A stretch of DNA of 64,000 bases from Streptomyces tuirus (GTDB taxonomy: Bacteria; Actinomycetota; Actinomycetes; Streptomycetales; Streptomycetaceae). The position numbers and the translations under genes were made by a program. The DNA lies in the NCBI GenBank assembly GCA_018195615.1, contig JAGTPG010000001.1, forward strand, positions 1,612,001 through 1,676,000, in the 5' to 3' direction. Of this stretch, positions 30,224 through 40,434 are shown piece by piece. The notes under the pieces are model-generated. The model had not been told where the DNA came from and searched no databases. It saw only the letters and a list, made by a program, of their open reading frames with translations. The first letter of the stretch is position 1, and each line of letters starts with the position of its first letter.

Positions 30224-30524
30224 GCCCTCTGCCTCAGCGGACGAGCCGGATGAGACCCTGCAGGCGGCCAGTGAGCTGCTGCGCGCCCTGGCCTCGCCCG
30301 TACGGCTGGGCATCGTGCGGGAACTGTCCGGCGGCGGGAAGTACGTCCATGAACTGGTGGCCGCCCTGGGGGTGAGCCAGCCGCTGGTCTCCCAGCACCT
30401 GAGGGTGCTGCGCACCTCCCGGATCGTCAGCGCGCGGCGTCAGGCCCGCGAGACGCGGTACACGCTCACCGACGAGCACGTCGCGCACATCGTGCTGGAC
30501 GCCATCCGCCACGTACAGGAATAG
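30213..30524 (+). CDS. ArsR/SmtB family metal-sensing repressor
   Basis: A 103-residue winged-helix repressor (LRALASPVRLGIVREL, recognition helix VSQPLVSQHLRVL). The C-terminal helix reads DEHVAHIVLDAIRHVQE: Asp and His two apart, a His 11 residues on, and Glu three further. This reproduces the spacing of the alpha-5 metal site of CzrA/SmtB (Asp84, His86, His97, residue 100), with Glu in place of the last His. The alpha-3N cysteine site of arsenic/cadmium sensors is absent. It should therefore sense Zn, Co or Ni. The ATG at 30,213 fits a leaderless start; ATG 30,207 is possible. It is convergent with nikE, 5 bp away. Confidence 0.88.
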   Translation: MTTTPSASADEPDETLQAASELLRALASPVRLGIVRELSGGGKYVHELVAALGVSQPLVSQHLRVLRTSRIVSARRQARETRYTLTDEHVAHIVLDAIRHVQE

Positions 30525-30529
30525 CGCCC

Positions 30530-31182
30530 TCAGGACAGGCCGTCCCAGTGGACCGTGCGGTCGCACCAGCGTCCCAGCAGCGTGCGGTCGTGGCCGACGG
30601 CGAGCAGGGCGGCACCGGTCGCGGCCCGGTAGTCCTCGACGGCGGCGACCAGTGCGGCGGCCGTGGAGGCGTCGAGCATGGCGGTCATCTCGTCGCACAC
30701 CAGCAGCCGAGGGCGCAGCACGAGAGCGCGGGCGAGGCAGGCGCGTTGCAGCTGGCCGTCGCTGACCTCGTGCGGCCGTCGGCTCAGCAGGTCCGGGGTG
30801 AGACCGACGGCGGGGGCCAGTTCGGCGACGCGGTCGGGGATCTCGGCCCGGCGGCCCGTGGCGCGCAGGGGTTCGGCGATCAGGTCCGCGAGCGGCAGCC
30901 GTGGGTCGGCGGAGAGCCGGGCCTGCTGGAAGACGACCCGAAGACGGTGCGCAGGGCGCGCGGGGCGCGGTGGCGCCAGTGCCGTACGGGTGCGCCGTCG
31001 AGCAGCACGGTTCCCGAGTCGGGGCGGTGCAGCAGCGCCGCGACCCGCGCGAGGGTGGACTTGCCGCAGCCGCTCGGACCGAGCAGACCGACGGCCTCGC
31101 CCGGTGCCACGGTCAGGGAGACGTCCCGGACCACCGGCGCGTTCCTGGCGTATCCGGCGGTGATGGAGCGCAGGTCAAGCAC
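30530..31182 (-). CDS. nikE: Nickel/peptide ABC transporter ATPase, NikE-like
   Basis: A 217-residue ATPase. Walker A is GPSGCGKSTLAR and Walker B LLVCDEMTAML. The signature reads EVSDGQLQRACLARAL, with SDGQ where SGGQ is usual. It is shorter than most NikE proteins, lacking the C-terminal extension. The GTG start at 31,182 overlaps the nikD stop by 8 bp. One base is missing near 30,938, restored by VVFQQARLSADPRL. It pairs with NikD as the second nucleotide-binding subunit. Confidence 0.82.
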
Positions 31183-32192
31183 GGGCGGCCTCCGGCACGT
31201 GCGGGTGGTGGCAGGCGACCGTGCCGGTGGGCGGCGGGATGGCGCAGGTGTCGGTGGCCCGGTCGCAGCGGGCGGCGAAGGCGCAGCCGTCCGGGAGGGC
31301 GCCGAGCTCGGGCGGCATGCCGGGAACGGGGGTGAAAGCCCGGTCGGGAGGGCTTGGAGCAGGCCGCGGCTGTAGGGGTGGCGGGGGCCGGGAACGCCGA
31401 AGAAGTCGGTGGCGTCGGCCAGTTCGACGATGCGTCCCGCGTACATCACGGCGACCCAGTCGGCGATGCGCTCGGCGGCCTCCAGGTCGTGGGTGATCAT
31501 CAGCAGCCCGCGCCCGGCTCCGTTCGCCCGGCCCGGTTCGTCGACGTGCCGCCGCAGTTCGTCGACCGTACGGTCCACCAGGTCACGGTCGAGTCCGGTG
31601 GTGGGTTCGTCGGCGAGCAGCAGGGGGGCGTCTCCGACCAGCGCGAGGGCGGTGGCGGCGCGCTGGGCGAGGCCGCCGGAGAGCTGGTGCGGGTGGCGGT
31701 CCAGGTGGTCCACGGGGAACGCGGCCCGTTCGGCGGCGGCCTCGGCCGCGGCGCGCAGGGCGGCGCGACCCCGGGTCGGGGTCAACTGGCCGACGGTCTC
31801 CTCCAGTTGGGAACGGACCGTGCGGACGGGTGTGAGATGAGCGGCCGGACTCTGCGGTACGAGCCCGACGAGCCGGCCCCGTACGGTTCGGGCGAGGGTC
31901 CGCTCGTCGGCCGCGAGCAGGTCCAGCTCACCGAGGTGCGCCGCTCCGGCGGTCTGCGCGTTGCCGGGCAGCAGACCGAGCAGGGCGGAGGCCAGCACGG
32001 ACTTGCCACAGCCGCTCTCCCCGACCAGGGCCAGGCATTCCCCCGCCGCCACGTCGAAGCGGGCGTCGCTGACAGCGGCGACGCGCCGCCCGCCCGGCAT
32101 CAGGAACCGCACGGAGAGGCCGCGCACGGACAGCACGGGGCGCGGCCGGGTGCGGGACCGACTCCGACGGGCCCGGGGACTTCGGCAGTCAC
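31175..32192 (-). CDS. nikD: Nickel/peptide ABC transporter ATPase, NikD-like
   Basis: About 339 residues. Walker A GESGCGKSVLA, signature HQLSGGLAQRAATALAL, Walker B LLLADEPTTGLD, then the oligopeptide/nickel C-terminal motif HPYSRGLLQALP and a Cys-containing end (CAFAARCDRATDTC) that often binds an iron-sulfur cluster in OppD/DppD proteins. The frame breaks near 31,340 and probably near 32,140. With the latter restored, translation starts at the GTG at 32,192, overlapping the nikC stop as GTGA; otherwise a GTG at 32,136 is available. Confidence 0.82.
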
Positions 32193-33087
32193 AGCATCAG
32201 CTCCGATCGGTGTCGGGGATTGATCCGCTCCCGCCAAGCCCCGGCGAGGCCCGCGATAGCGAGGGTGGGGACGATGAGGAACAGGCCGGGGAACAGGGTC
32301 GGCCACCACTGGCCGGCCAGCAGGGAGCCGCGGGCGGTCTGGATCAGGGTGCCGAGGCTCGCCGTGTGCGTGGGCAGTCCCAGGCCGAGGAAGGACAGCG
32401 CCGACTCGTGCCACATGGCGTGCGGCACCATCAGGACGGCGGCGAGCGCGGCCTGCGGCAGCACCGCCGGCAGCAGGTGGCGTACGGCCACCCGCCACCG
32501 GGACGCCCCGCCGGAGACCGCAGCGTCGACGTACGGCCGCGACCGCAGCGACAGCACCTCCGCCCGCACGATCCGCGCGGTGGACAGCCAGTGGGTGAGC
32601 GCGACGGAGATCACCACCGGCCAGACCCCGGGCCGGAACAGGGCGACGATGAAGATGCCGAGCAGCAGATGCGGCACGGACGAGAACGTGTCGACCACGC
32701 GCATCAGCGCACGATCGGCCCACCCGCCCAGGGCCCCGCCGTCGCGCCCACGGCCGTGCCGACCACGGTCGCCGTCAGCGCCGCCGCCACTCCGACCAGC
32801 AGCGAGACGCGCAGCCCGTAGACGCAGCGCAGCAACAGGTCGCGGCCGACGTCGTCGGTGCCGAAGGGGTGTGCCCAGGAGGGCGGTCGCAGTTTCGCGG
32901 CCAGGTCGACGGCCTGCTGGTCGAGTTGCACCAGCGGCGGTACGAGCAGCACGGCGAGCACGGTCGCGGCCACGAGCACGGCCGAGGTGCGCACCCGCAG
33001 GGCGCGGGTGGAGCGGCGCTTCGGGCCGTGCGACCGCCACTCGGTCTCGGCAGGTGCGGCGGCGGGTGCCGGTGCGTCACATGTCAC
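32189..33087 (-). CDS. nikC: Nickel/peptide ABC transporter permease, NikC-like
   Basis: A 299-residue DppC/NikC-type permease: first helix VLVAATVLAVLLVPPLV, then HPFGTDDVGRDLLLRCVYG, the conserved pattern before the permease domain, and the cytoplasmic coupling segment ESALSFLGLGLP. The GTG start at 33,087 overlaps nikB by 11 bp. One base missing near 32,725 is inferred. Confidence 0.87.
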
Positions 33088-34069
33088 TGAGCTTCACCCT
33101 CGGGTCGAACAGTCCGTAGAGCAGGTCGGCGAGCAGATTGCCGGCGAGCACGGCGGCGGTGGCCAGGGTCGTCAGGGCGGCGAGCAGCGGGAAGTCGACG
33201 GCGGTGGCGGCCTCGACGGTGGCTGCGGCGATGCCGGGCCAGCTGAAGACGCTCTCCACCAGCAGGGCGCCGGTGATGAGTTCGGGCACGCGGGAGCCGA
33301 TGAGCGTGAGCACCGGCAGCAGCCCGGAGCGCAGGGCGTGGCCGAGCAGCACCGTGCGTTCGCTCAGGCCCCGGGCGCGGGCACCGCGTACGGGGTCTTC
33401 CGCCAGCGCGTCCCCGACGCCCTGGCGTACGTACAGCGTGAACCACGGCAGTTGGGACACGGCGAGGACTCCTGCGGGCAGGACGATGTGGCTCGCGACC
33501 TGCCCGAGCGTGACCTGTTCGCTGCCGGTGTCGGTCAGGCCGCCCGCCGGGAGGACGTCCCACTGGAGGGCGAACAGCCAGATGGCGAGCAGGGCGATCC
33601 AGAAGACCGGTGCCGCCTCCAGGGTGTAGGCGAGGGAGGTGACGGTCCGGTCCAGCGCCGAGCCGGGACGGCGGGCGGCGAGCACGCCGAGGAGCGTGCC
33701 CAGCAACACGGCGGCGGCGAAGGCGAGCGCGCACAGCAGGGCGGACCACACGAGGCGTTCACCGATCACCTGGGCGACCGGCTGCCGCAGCACGCTGGAG
33801 TGGCCGAGGTCGCCGGTGAGGGCGGAGGTCAGCCACTCCCACCAGCGGACGGCGACGGGCTGGTCCACGCCGAGGTTCTCGCGCAGCCGGTCCAGGGTCC
33901 GCTGGTCGGCGCCGAGCGCGGCGGTGCCGGCGTAGGCCTTGACGGGGTCGAACGGGGAGGCGGCGGCGATGGCGAACACGCCGAAGGTGACGACGAGCAG
34001 GACGGGGACGGCGAACAGGGCCCGCCGCCCCGCCAGTCGGGCCATCGCTGCCCAGGGCGGACGGGTCAC
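33077..34069 (-). CDS. nikB: Nickel/peptide ABC transporter permease, NikB-like
   Basis: A 330-residue DppB/NikB-type permease with six hydrophobic segments, the LRENLGVDQPVAVRWWEWL loop, and EPVRG-A-RARGLSE coupling motif (EDPVRGARARGLSERTVL). It starts at the GTG at 34,069, which overlaps the nikA stop (GTGA). This gene is in one frame throughout. It forms the membrane channel with NikC. Confidence 0.88.
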   Translation of the reverse strand: MTRPPWAAMARLAGRRALFAVPVLLVVTFGVFAIAAASPFDPVKAYAGTAALGADQRTLDRLRENLGVDQPVAVRWWEWLTSALTGDLGHSSVLRQPVAQVIGERLVWSALLCALAFAAAVLLGTLLGVLAARRPGSALDRTVTSLAYTLEAAPVFWIALLAIWLFALQWDVLPAGGLTDTGSEQVTLGQVASHIVLPAGVLAVSQLPWFTLYVRQGVGDALAEDPVRGARARGLSERTVLLGHALRSGLLPVLTLIGSRVPELITGALLVESVFSWPGIAAATVEAATAVDFPLLAALTTLATAAVLAGNLLADLLYGLFDPRVKLSDM

Positions 34070-35654
34070 TTCTTCGGCTGCCAGTCCTCGATGTTCCACC
34101 AGGGGCCGCTGGCGAAGCCGTGTTCGTGCGGCTCCAGCTGGGTGTTCAGGCCGTCCCAGCGGTCGGCCAGGACGTACAGGTGGTCGATGTGGGTGAGGAA
34201 GGTGTAGCCGGGGTCCTGCACCAGGGCGCGCTGGAGCTTGTCGTAGGCGGCCCGGCGGGTGTCGGGGGCCTGGCCGCGGCGGCCGGTGTCGAGGGCCCGG
34301 TCCACGGCCGGGTTGTCGTAGCGGGCCATGTTGTTGAAGCCGTCGCCGGCGAGGGAGGAGTGCAGCAGCGTGTACAGGCCGAAGTCGGGGTCGCCGGTGC
34401 TGCCGAAGCCCGCGAGGACGGCGGTGTCCTTCATGCGCGGCTCGATGACCTCCCAGGTCGCGCTCTCCACCGTCACGTCGATGCCCGCCTTCTTGGCGTC
34501 GGAGGCGTAGGCGAGGGCGTGGTCCTGGCGGACCTTGTCGCCCGACGGGTAGAGCAGGGTGAACGCGGCACGCCGGCCGTCCTTGACGCGGATGCCGTCC
34601 TTGCCGGGCTTCCACCCCGCCCGGTCCAGGATCTTCCCGGCCTTGCCGAGATCCTGGGTGCGTTCGATGCCCTTCGAGAAGGCGGGGTCGTCGACGGGCA
34701 GCGGCCCGTACGCCGGGCGGCCCGCGCCGTCCAGGATCTTGTCGACCATGGCCTCCCGGTCCACGGCGGCGTCGAGGGCCTGACGGATCGCGCGGTCGCC
34801 GGTCACCTTGTGCGCGGTGGGGAGGGTGACGGCGCGGAAGTCGTAGGAGCGGGCCTGGTAGGTGCGCTTGCCGTCGTCGTTCCTGAACGTGGCGGCGAGG
34901 TTGGGCGGGAGGACCGCGCCGTCGAGGTCACCGGAGCGCAGCCGGGTGGCGCGGACGTCGTCGTCACCGATGATCGCCATGGTGAAGGTCTTCACCTTCG
35001 GCTCGCCGCCCCAGTGGCGGGGGTTGGCCTTGAAGGTGAGCTTCTCGCCCTTGGACCAGTGGCTGAGCACGTACGGACCGGTGCCGACCGGCCGGGTGTT
35101 GAAGGAGCCGGTGTTGGGGTCCTGCTCGCCGGCGACGTGCTCGGGGACGATGGGCAGCACGGTGCGGGCGGCGAAGGCGGCGTAGGGGTACTTGAGCGTG
35201 AAGACGACCTTGTCGTCGCCGCTCGCCCGGACCTCCTCGACGGCGTCCAGCTCGCTCTTGAAGGTGTTGTTGGTCTTCGCGTCGAGGGCGGTCCGGTACG
35301 TGTAGACGACGTCGGCGGCGGTGAGCGGTTCGCCGTCGCTGAACTCCACCCCGTCGCGCAGGGTGTACGTGTAGGTGCGGCCGCCGTCGGTGATCTCGGG
35401 CAGCGCGGCCGCCAGCGCGGGCTTCAGCTTCAGGCCGGCGTCGCGGGCGAGCAGCCCGTCGAAGATCTTGGAGTTGCCGTCCTTGCCGTAGCCGAGCGGC
35501 GGGTTGAGGGTGTCCGGCTCGGAGGCCACCCCGATGACGACGGATCCGGCGGACTTGCCGTCACCCGGGCCGCCGCTACCGGGGCCGAGCAGGCGGTGAC
35601 CGCCGCGGTCAGCGCCGCCATGACGGCGGCGCTTCGTATCCGACGGGTCGGCAT
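34066..35654 (-). CDS. nikA: Nickel/peptide ABC transporter substrate-binding lipoprotein, NikA-like
   Basis: A family 5 solute-binding lipoprotein of about 529 residues. The lipoprotein signal MPTRRIRSAAVMAALTAAVTAC is read from the ATG at 35,654; it joins the mature part if one base is restored near 35,590. Body motifs: SEPDTLNPPLGYG, YTYTLRDGVEFSDGEPLTAADV, and GTGPYVLSHWSKGEKLTF. It leads the five-gene operon directly behind a Nur-type box, which is the main reason for calling nickel rather than peptides. A chelated metal complex is a realistic alternative ligand. Confidence 0.8.
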
Positions 35655-35688
35655 GTGACCTCACACCCTTGTTGCTCGAGTCAGGTTG

Positions 35689-35717
35689 TTGCATAGACCT
35701 CGCAATTAAATCGTCAA
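35689..35717 (-). promoter_or_regulatory. Nur-type nickel box over the nikA promoter
   Basis: TTGCAT-AGACC-TCGCAA (35,689-35,705) fits the Nur box layout described in S. coelicolor (tTGCaa-N5-ttGCAA). It overlaps the predicted -10 TATGCA (35,690-35,695, minus strand), which is 16 bp from a -35 TTGACG (35,712-35,717). Nickel-bound Nur would therefore block the core promoter. Confidence 0.7.
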
Positions 35718-35757
35718 AGTGCGTCGTCGCGCACCATCGCGTCGGAACGGGGGGTGT

Positions 35758-36321
<564 letters not shown>

Positions 36322-36719
36322 CTAGGGCAGCACCGCGAAGCCGTCCAGTTCCACCAGCGCCTCCTCGTCCCACAGCCGGACCACCTCGACGACCGCCATG
36401 GCGGGGTAGTCGCGGCCCGCCAGTTTCCGCCACAGGCGGCCGAGTTCGGGGCGTGGGCGCGGTACGCGGCGACGTCCGTGGCGTAGACGGTGACGCGGGC
36501 CAGGCCGGACGGTGTTCCGCCGGCCGCCGTGAGGGCGGTCAGCAGGTTCGTGAGCGCCTTCTCGAACTGCTCGGGCAGGGTCCGTCCGGTCACCTTGCCG
36601 TCGGCATCGAGTGCGGTCTGGCCCGCCAGGAACACCACGCGGGAGCCGGTGGCCACGACGGCGTGGGAGAAGCCGGCCGGCGGGGACAGGTCGGGCGGGT
36701 TGACGCGCTCCGTGGTCAC
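36322..36719 (-). CDS. RidA family enamine/imine deaminase
   Basis: A 132-residue RidA/YjgF-type protein: HAVVATGSRVVFLAGQTALDADG, then TNLLTALTAAGGTPSGLARVTVYATD and, after a missing base near 36,440, YPAMAVVEVVRLWDEEALVELDGFAVL. The family hydrolyses reactive enamines and imines. It overlaps the acyl-CoA dehydrogenase gene (GTGA). In this cluster it could deaminate the amino-cyclohexenone CoA ester made by the 2-aminobenzoyl-CoA monooxygenase/reductase. Confidence 0.83.
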
Positions 36720-37844
36720 CGGGCCTCCTGGTGGGCTGCGTACAACTCCTTGGCGATGATGCCGCGCTGCACCTCACTGGCCCCTTCGTAGATGCGCGGG
36801 GCGCGGACCTCCCGGTAGAGGTGTTCGAGCAGATGGCCGCGTCGCAGCGCGCGGGCGCCGTGCAGTTGGACGGCCGTGTCGACGACGTACTGCGCGGTCT
36901 CGGTGGCGAGCAGCTTCGCCATGGCGGCGCGCTGCGGCACGTCGGGGGCGCCGGCGTCGTACGCGGTCGCCGCCGCGTAGACCATCAGGCGGGCCGCCTC
37001 GGTGCGCAGGGCCATGTCGGCGACCTGGTGGGACACCGCCTGAAGGTCGCTCAGCTTGCCGCCGAAGGCGTCCCGGCCGGCGGTGTGGGCGAGGGTGGCG
37101 TCGAGGGCCGCCCGGGCCATGCCGACCGCGAAGGCGCCGACGCTCGGGCGGAACAGGTTGAGCGTGCCCATGGCGACCCGGAAGCCGCGGTCCACCTCGC
37201 CGAGCACGTCGTCGGCCGTCACCGGTACGGCGTCGAAGTCGAGCGTGCCGATGGGGTGCGGGGAGAGCATGTCGAGGCCGGTGCCGGTCAGGCCCGGGCG
37301 GTCGGCGGGCACCAGGAAGGCGGTGACGCCGCGCGCCCCGCGTCGGGGGCGGTCCGGGCGAAGACGGTGTAGAAGTCGGCCTCGGGGCGTTGGAGATCCA
37401 GCACTTCTGGCCGGTGAGCCGCCAGCGGGCGGGGCCGTCCTCCTCCGCCCGCAACTCCAGGGCGGCCGCGTCCGATCCGGCGCCCGGCTCGCTCAGCGCG
37501 AAGGCCGCGACCGCGGTTCCGTCGGCCACCCGGGGCAGCCAGCGGGCGCGTTGGGTCTCGGTGCCGTGGGAGTGGACCGGGTGTGCGCCGAGGCCCTGGA
37601 GGGCGAGGGCCGTCTCGGCCTCCGTGCAGCCGTGGGCGAGGGACTCGCGCACCAGGCACAGGTCGAGCGCGCCGGAGGTGAACAGCCGTCCGAGCAGTCC
37701 CAGGCTGCCGAGTTCGGCGACCAGGGCGCGGTTCACACGGCCCGGTTCACCCTTGCCGGCCAGCGGGCGGAGCCGCTCCGCGGCCAGCGTGCGCAGCTCG
37801 GCGCACCAGGCGAGTTGTGCCGGTTCGAGCGAGAATGCGGTCAT
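36716..37844 (-). CDS. Acyl-CoA dehydrogenase
   Basis: A 376-residue flavoprotein. FAD and substrate motifs are AFALSEPGAGSDAAAL and LTGQKCWISNA; the C-terminal domain carries QLHGARALRRGHLLEHLYREVRA and ends RIYEGASEVQRGIIAKEL, with Glu in the usual catalytic-base neighbourhood. Two single-base omissions, near 37,386 and 37,340, lie in C/G runs. The ATG at 37,844 is chosen. It is divergent from the CoA ligase gene and heads the short operon with RidA, fitting beta-oxidation of the ring-derived CoA ester. Confidence 0.88.
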
Positions 37845-37907
37845 CGCCGGTCCCTTCTCCGCCGCCCCGCCTCCCGGCCGGGCCACTCCGAGGCTATCGC
37901 GGACCGT

Positions 37908-37919
37908 TGACTGTCGTCA
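37908..37919. promoter_or_regulatory. Shared 12-bp motif, candidate PaaX operator
   Basis: TGACTGTCGTCA in the divergent promoter region of the dehydrogenase and ligase genes is repeated exactly at 43,658-43,669 upstream of the hydratase operon. No other recognised promoter shows it, which suggests a site for the cluster's PaaX-type regulator. Confidence 0.5.
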
Positions 37920-37971
37920 CCAACACGATACGCTCCAGGAGCGAGCCCACCACGCCAAGGGGGCGAATCGT

Positions 37972-39593
37972 ATGAATCCACGGGGTACGGCTCACGTCGA
38001 CACCTTCGCCCGTGACCATCTGCCACCCCCGGACCAATGGCCCGAACTCCGCTTCGACCTGCCGGAGCTGCGCTACCCGAACGGCTCAACTGCGCCGCCG
38101 AACTGCTGACCGGTCCGCCCGACGACCGCCCGGCGTTCCTCACCGAGGCCGGTGCCCCGTGGACGTACGGCGAACTGCGCGCCCGCGCCGACCGCGTCGC
38201 GCACCTGCTCACCGGCGAACTCGGCGTCGTCCCGGGCAATCGCGTGCTGCTGCGCGGCCCCACCACCCCCTGGCTCGCGGCCTGCTGGCTGGCGGTGCTG
38301 AAGGCGGGGGCCGTGGCGGTCACCGTGCTCGCCCAGCAGCGCCCGCACGAGCTGAGCACGATGTGCGAGATCGCCCGGGTCCGGCACGCGCTGTGCGACG
38401 TCCGGGCCGTCGACGACCTAGCCAAGGCCGAGATCCCGGGCCTGCGGATCACGACCTACGGCGGTGACGCCCCGGACGACCTCCTCAACCGCCCGGCGCC
38501 GGGCACCCCCTACGAGGCCGTCGACACCGCGGCCGACGACGTGGCGCTGATCGCCTTCACCTCCGGCACCACCGGCCGGCCCAAGGGCTGTATGCACTTC
38601 CACCGGGACGTCCTGGCGATCGCCGACACCTTCTCCCGGCACGTGCTGAAGCCGCGCGCCGACGACGTGTTCACGGGCAGCCCTCCGCTGGGCTTCACCT
38701 TCGGGCTCGGCGGCCTGGTGGTCTTCCCCCTGCGGGCCGGGGCGAGCGCGCTGCTGCTGGAACAGGCCGGGCCGAAGCAGTTGCTGCCCGCCATCGCCCG
38801 GCACCGGGTCTCCGTCCTGTTCACCGCGCCGACGGCCTACCGCGCGATGCTCGACGAGCTCGACGGCCACGACGTGTCGTCCCTGCGCCGCTGCGTCTCG
38901 GCCGGCGAGAACCTGCCGGCCGCCACCTGGCGGGCCTGGCAGGAGCGCACGGGACTGCGCGTCATCAACGGCATCGGAGCCACCGAGCTGCTGCACATCT
39001 TCATCTCCGCGGCCGACGAGAAGATCCGGCCCGGGACTACGGGCGTTCCCGTGCCGGGCTGGCAGGCGCGCGTGCAGGACGAGCACGGCGAGCCGCTGCC
39101 CGACGGGGAGCCGGGACTGCTCGCCGTGCGCGGGCCGGTCGGCTGCCGGTACCTCGCCGACCCGCGGCAGCGGGAGTACGTACGCGGCGGCTGGAACATC
39201 ACCGGCGACACCTACGTCCGCGAACCCGACGGCTGGTTCCGGTACGTCGCCCGCGCCGACGACATGATCATCTCGGCCGGGTACAACATCGCCGGGCCCG
39301 AGGTCGAGGACGCGCTGCTGCGGCACCCGGACGTGATGGAGGCGGCGGTCGTGGGGCGGCCCGACGAGGCACGCGGGCAGGTCGTGGTGGCCTTCACCGT
39401 CCTCAAGGAGGGCGCCGAACGGGACGCCGGGGCACTGCGCGCCTTCGTGAAGGAGGAGCTGGCGCCGTACAAGTGCCCGCGCGAGATCGTCTTCCTGGAC
39501 GCGCTGCCGCGCACGGCCACCGGCAAGCTCCAGCGGTTCAGGCTGCGCGCCGGAGGGCTCCCGGACGGCGGCACCGAAAGCGACCGGGAGTGA
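37972..39593 (+). CDS. 2-aminobenzoate-CoA ligase-like AMP-dependent enzyme
   Basis: A 540-residue acyl-CoA synthetase. The AMP-binding P-loop is FTSGTTGRPKGCMHFH, followed by GIGATELLHIF, the hinge GDTYVREPDGWFRYVARADDMI and the catalytic lysine in PRTATGKLQRF. MHFHRD after the P-loop is typical of benzoate/2-aminobenzoate ligases. Translation from the ATG at 37,972 joins the main frame when one base is restored near 38,080. It activates the aromatic acid with CoA for the flavin monooxygenase encoded nearby. Salicylate or benzoate are alternative substrates. Confidence 0.85.
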
Positions 39594-39608
39594 CTCGAAC
39601 GACCTAAG

Positions 39609-40434
39609 ATGATCAACGTGTCCGACCAGCATGCACCACGGTCTCTCATCGTCACGCTCTACGGCGCGTACGGCCGCTTCGTGCCGGGCCCCGTGCCCGT
39701 CGCCGAACTGATCCGGCTGCTCGCGGCGGTCGGCGTGGACGCCCCGTCCGTACGCTCCTCGGTGTCGCGGCTGAAGAGACGCGGACTGCTCGTGCCCGCC
39801 CGCACCACGCAGGGCGCGGCCGGGTACGAACTGTCCCCGGACGCCCGCCAGTTGCTCGACGACGGCGACCGGCGCATCTACGCCACGGCCCCGCCCGAGG
39901 ACGAGGGCTGGGTGCTCGCGGTGTTCTCCGTGCCGGAGTCGGAGCGGCAGAAGCGGCACGTGCTGCGCTCCCGGCTGGCCGGCCTCGGTTTCGGCACGGC
40001 CGCCCGGGCGTGTGGATCGCGCCCGCCCGACTGTACGAGGAGACCCGGCACACCCTCCAGCGGCTGCGGCTCGACGCGTACGTCGACTTCTTCCGCGGCG
40101 AGCACCTGGGCTTCGCGCCGACCGCGGACGCCGTCGCCCGCTGGTGGGACCTGGCCGCCATCGCCAAGCAGCACGAGGCGTTCCTCGACCGCCACGAGCG
40201 CGTGCTGCACGACTGGGAGAAACGCGAGGACACCCCACCGGAGGAGGCCTACCGCGACTACCTCCTCGCCCTGGACTCCTGGCGCCACCTCCCCTACACC
40301 GACCCCGGCCTGCCGTCCGAACTGCTCCCCCGGACTGGCCGGGCGTCCGCTCGTCGGCGGTGTTCCGGAGCCTGCACGAGCGGCTGCGGGACGCGGGCGC
40401 CGAGTTCGTGGGGCTGCTCAGCTCCCCAGAGTGA
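39609..40434 (+). CDS. PaaX family transcriptional regulator
   Basis: A 275-residue PaaX-type repressor. The N-terminal winged helix (PRSLIVTLYGAYGRF, VRSSVSRLKRRGLLV) is followed by the PaaX core (WVLAVFSVPESERQKRHVLRSRL, GVWIAPARL) and the C-terminal domain (LALDSWRHLPYTDPGLP). Two missing bases are inferred near 40,005 and 40,330. Family members sense aryl-CoA esters, consistent with its place 15 bp after the CoA ligase. Its 3' end overlaps the convergent monooxygenase gene by 17 bp. Confidence 0.87.
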
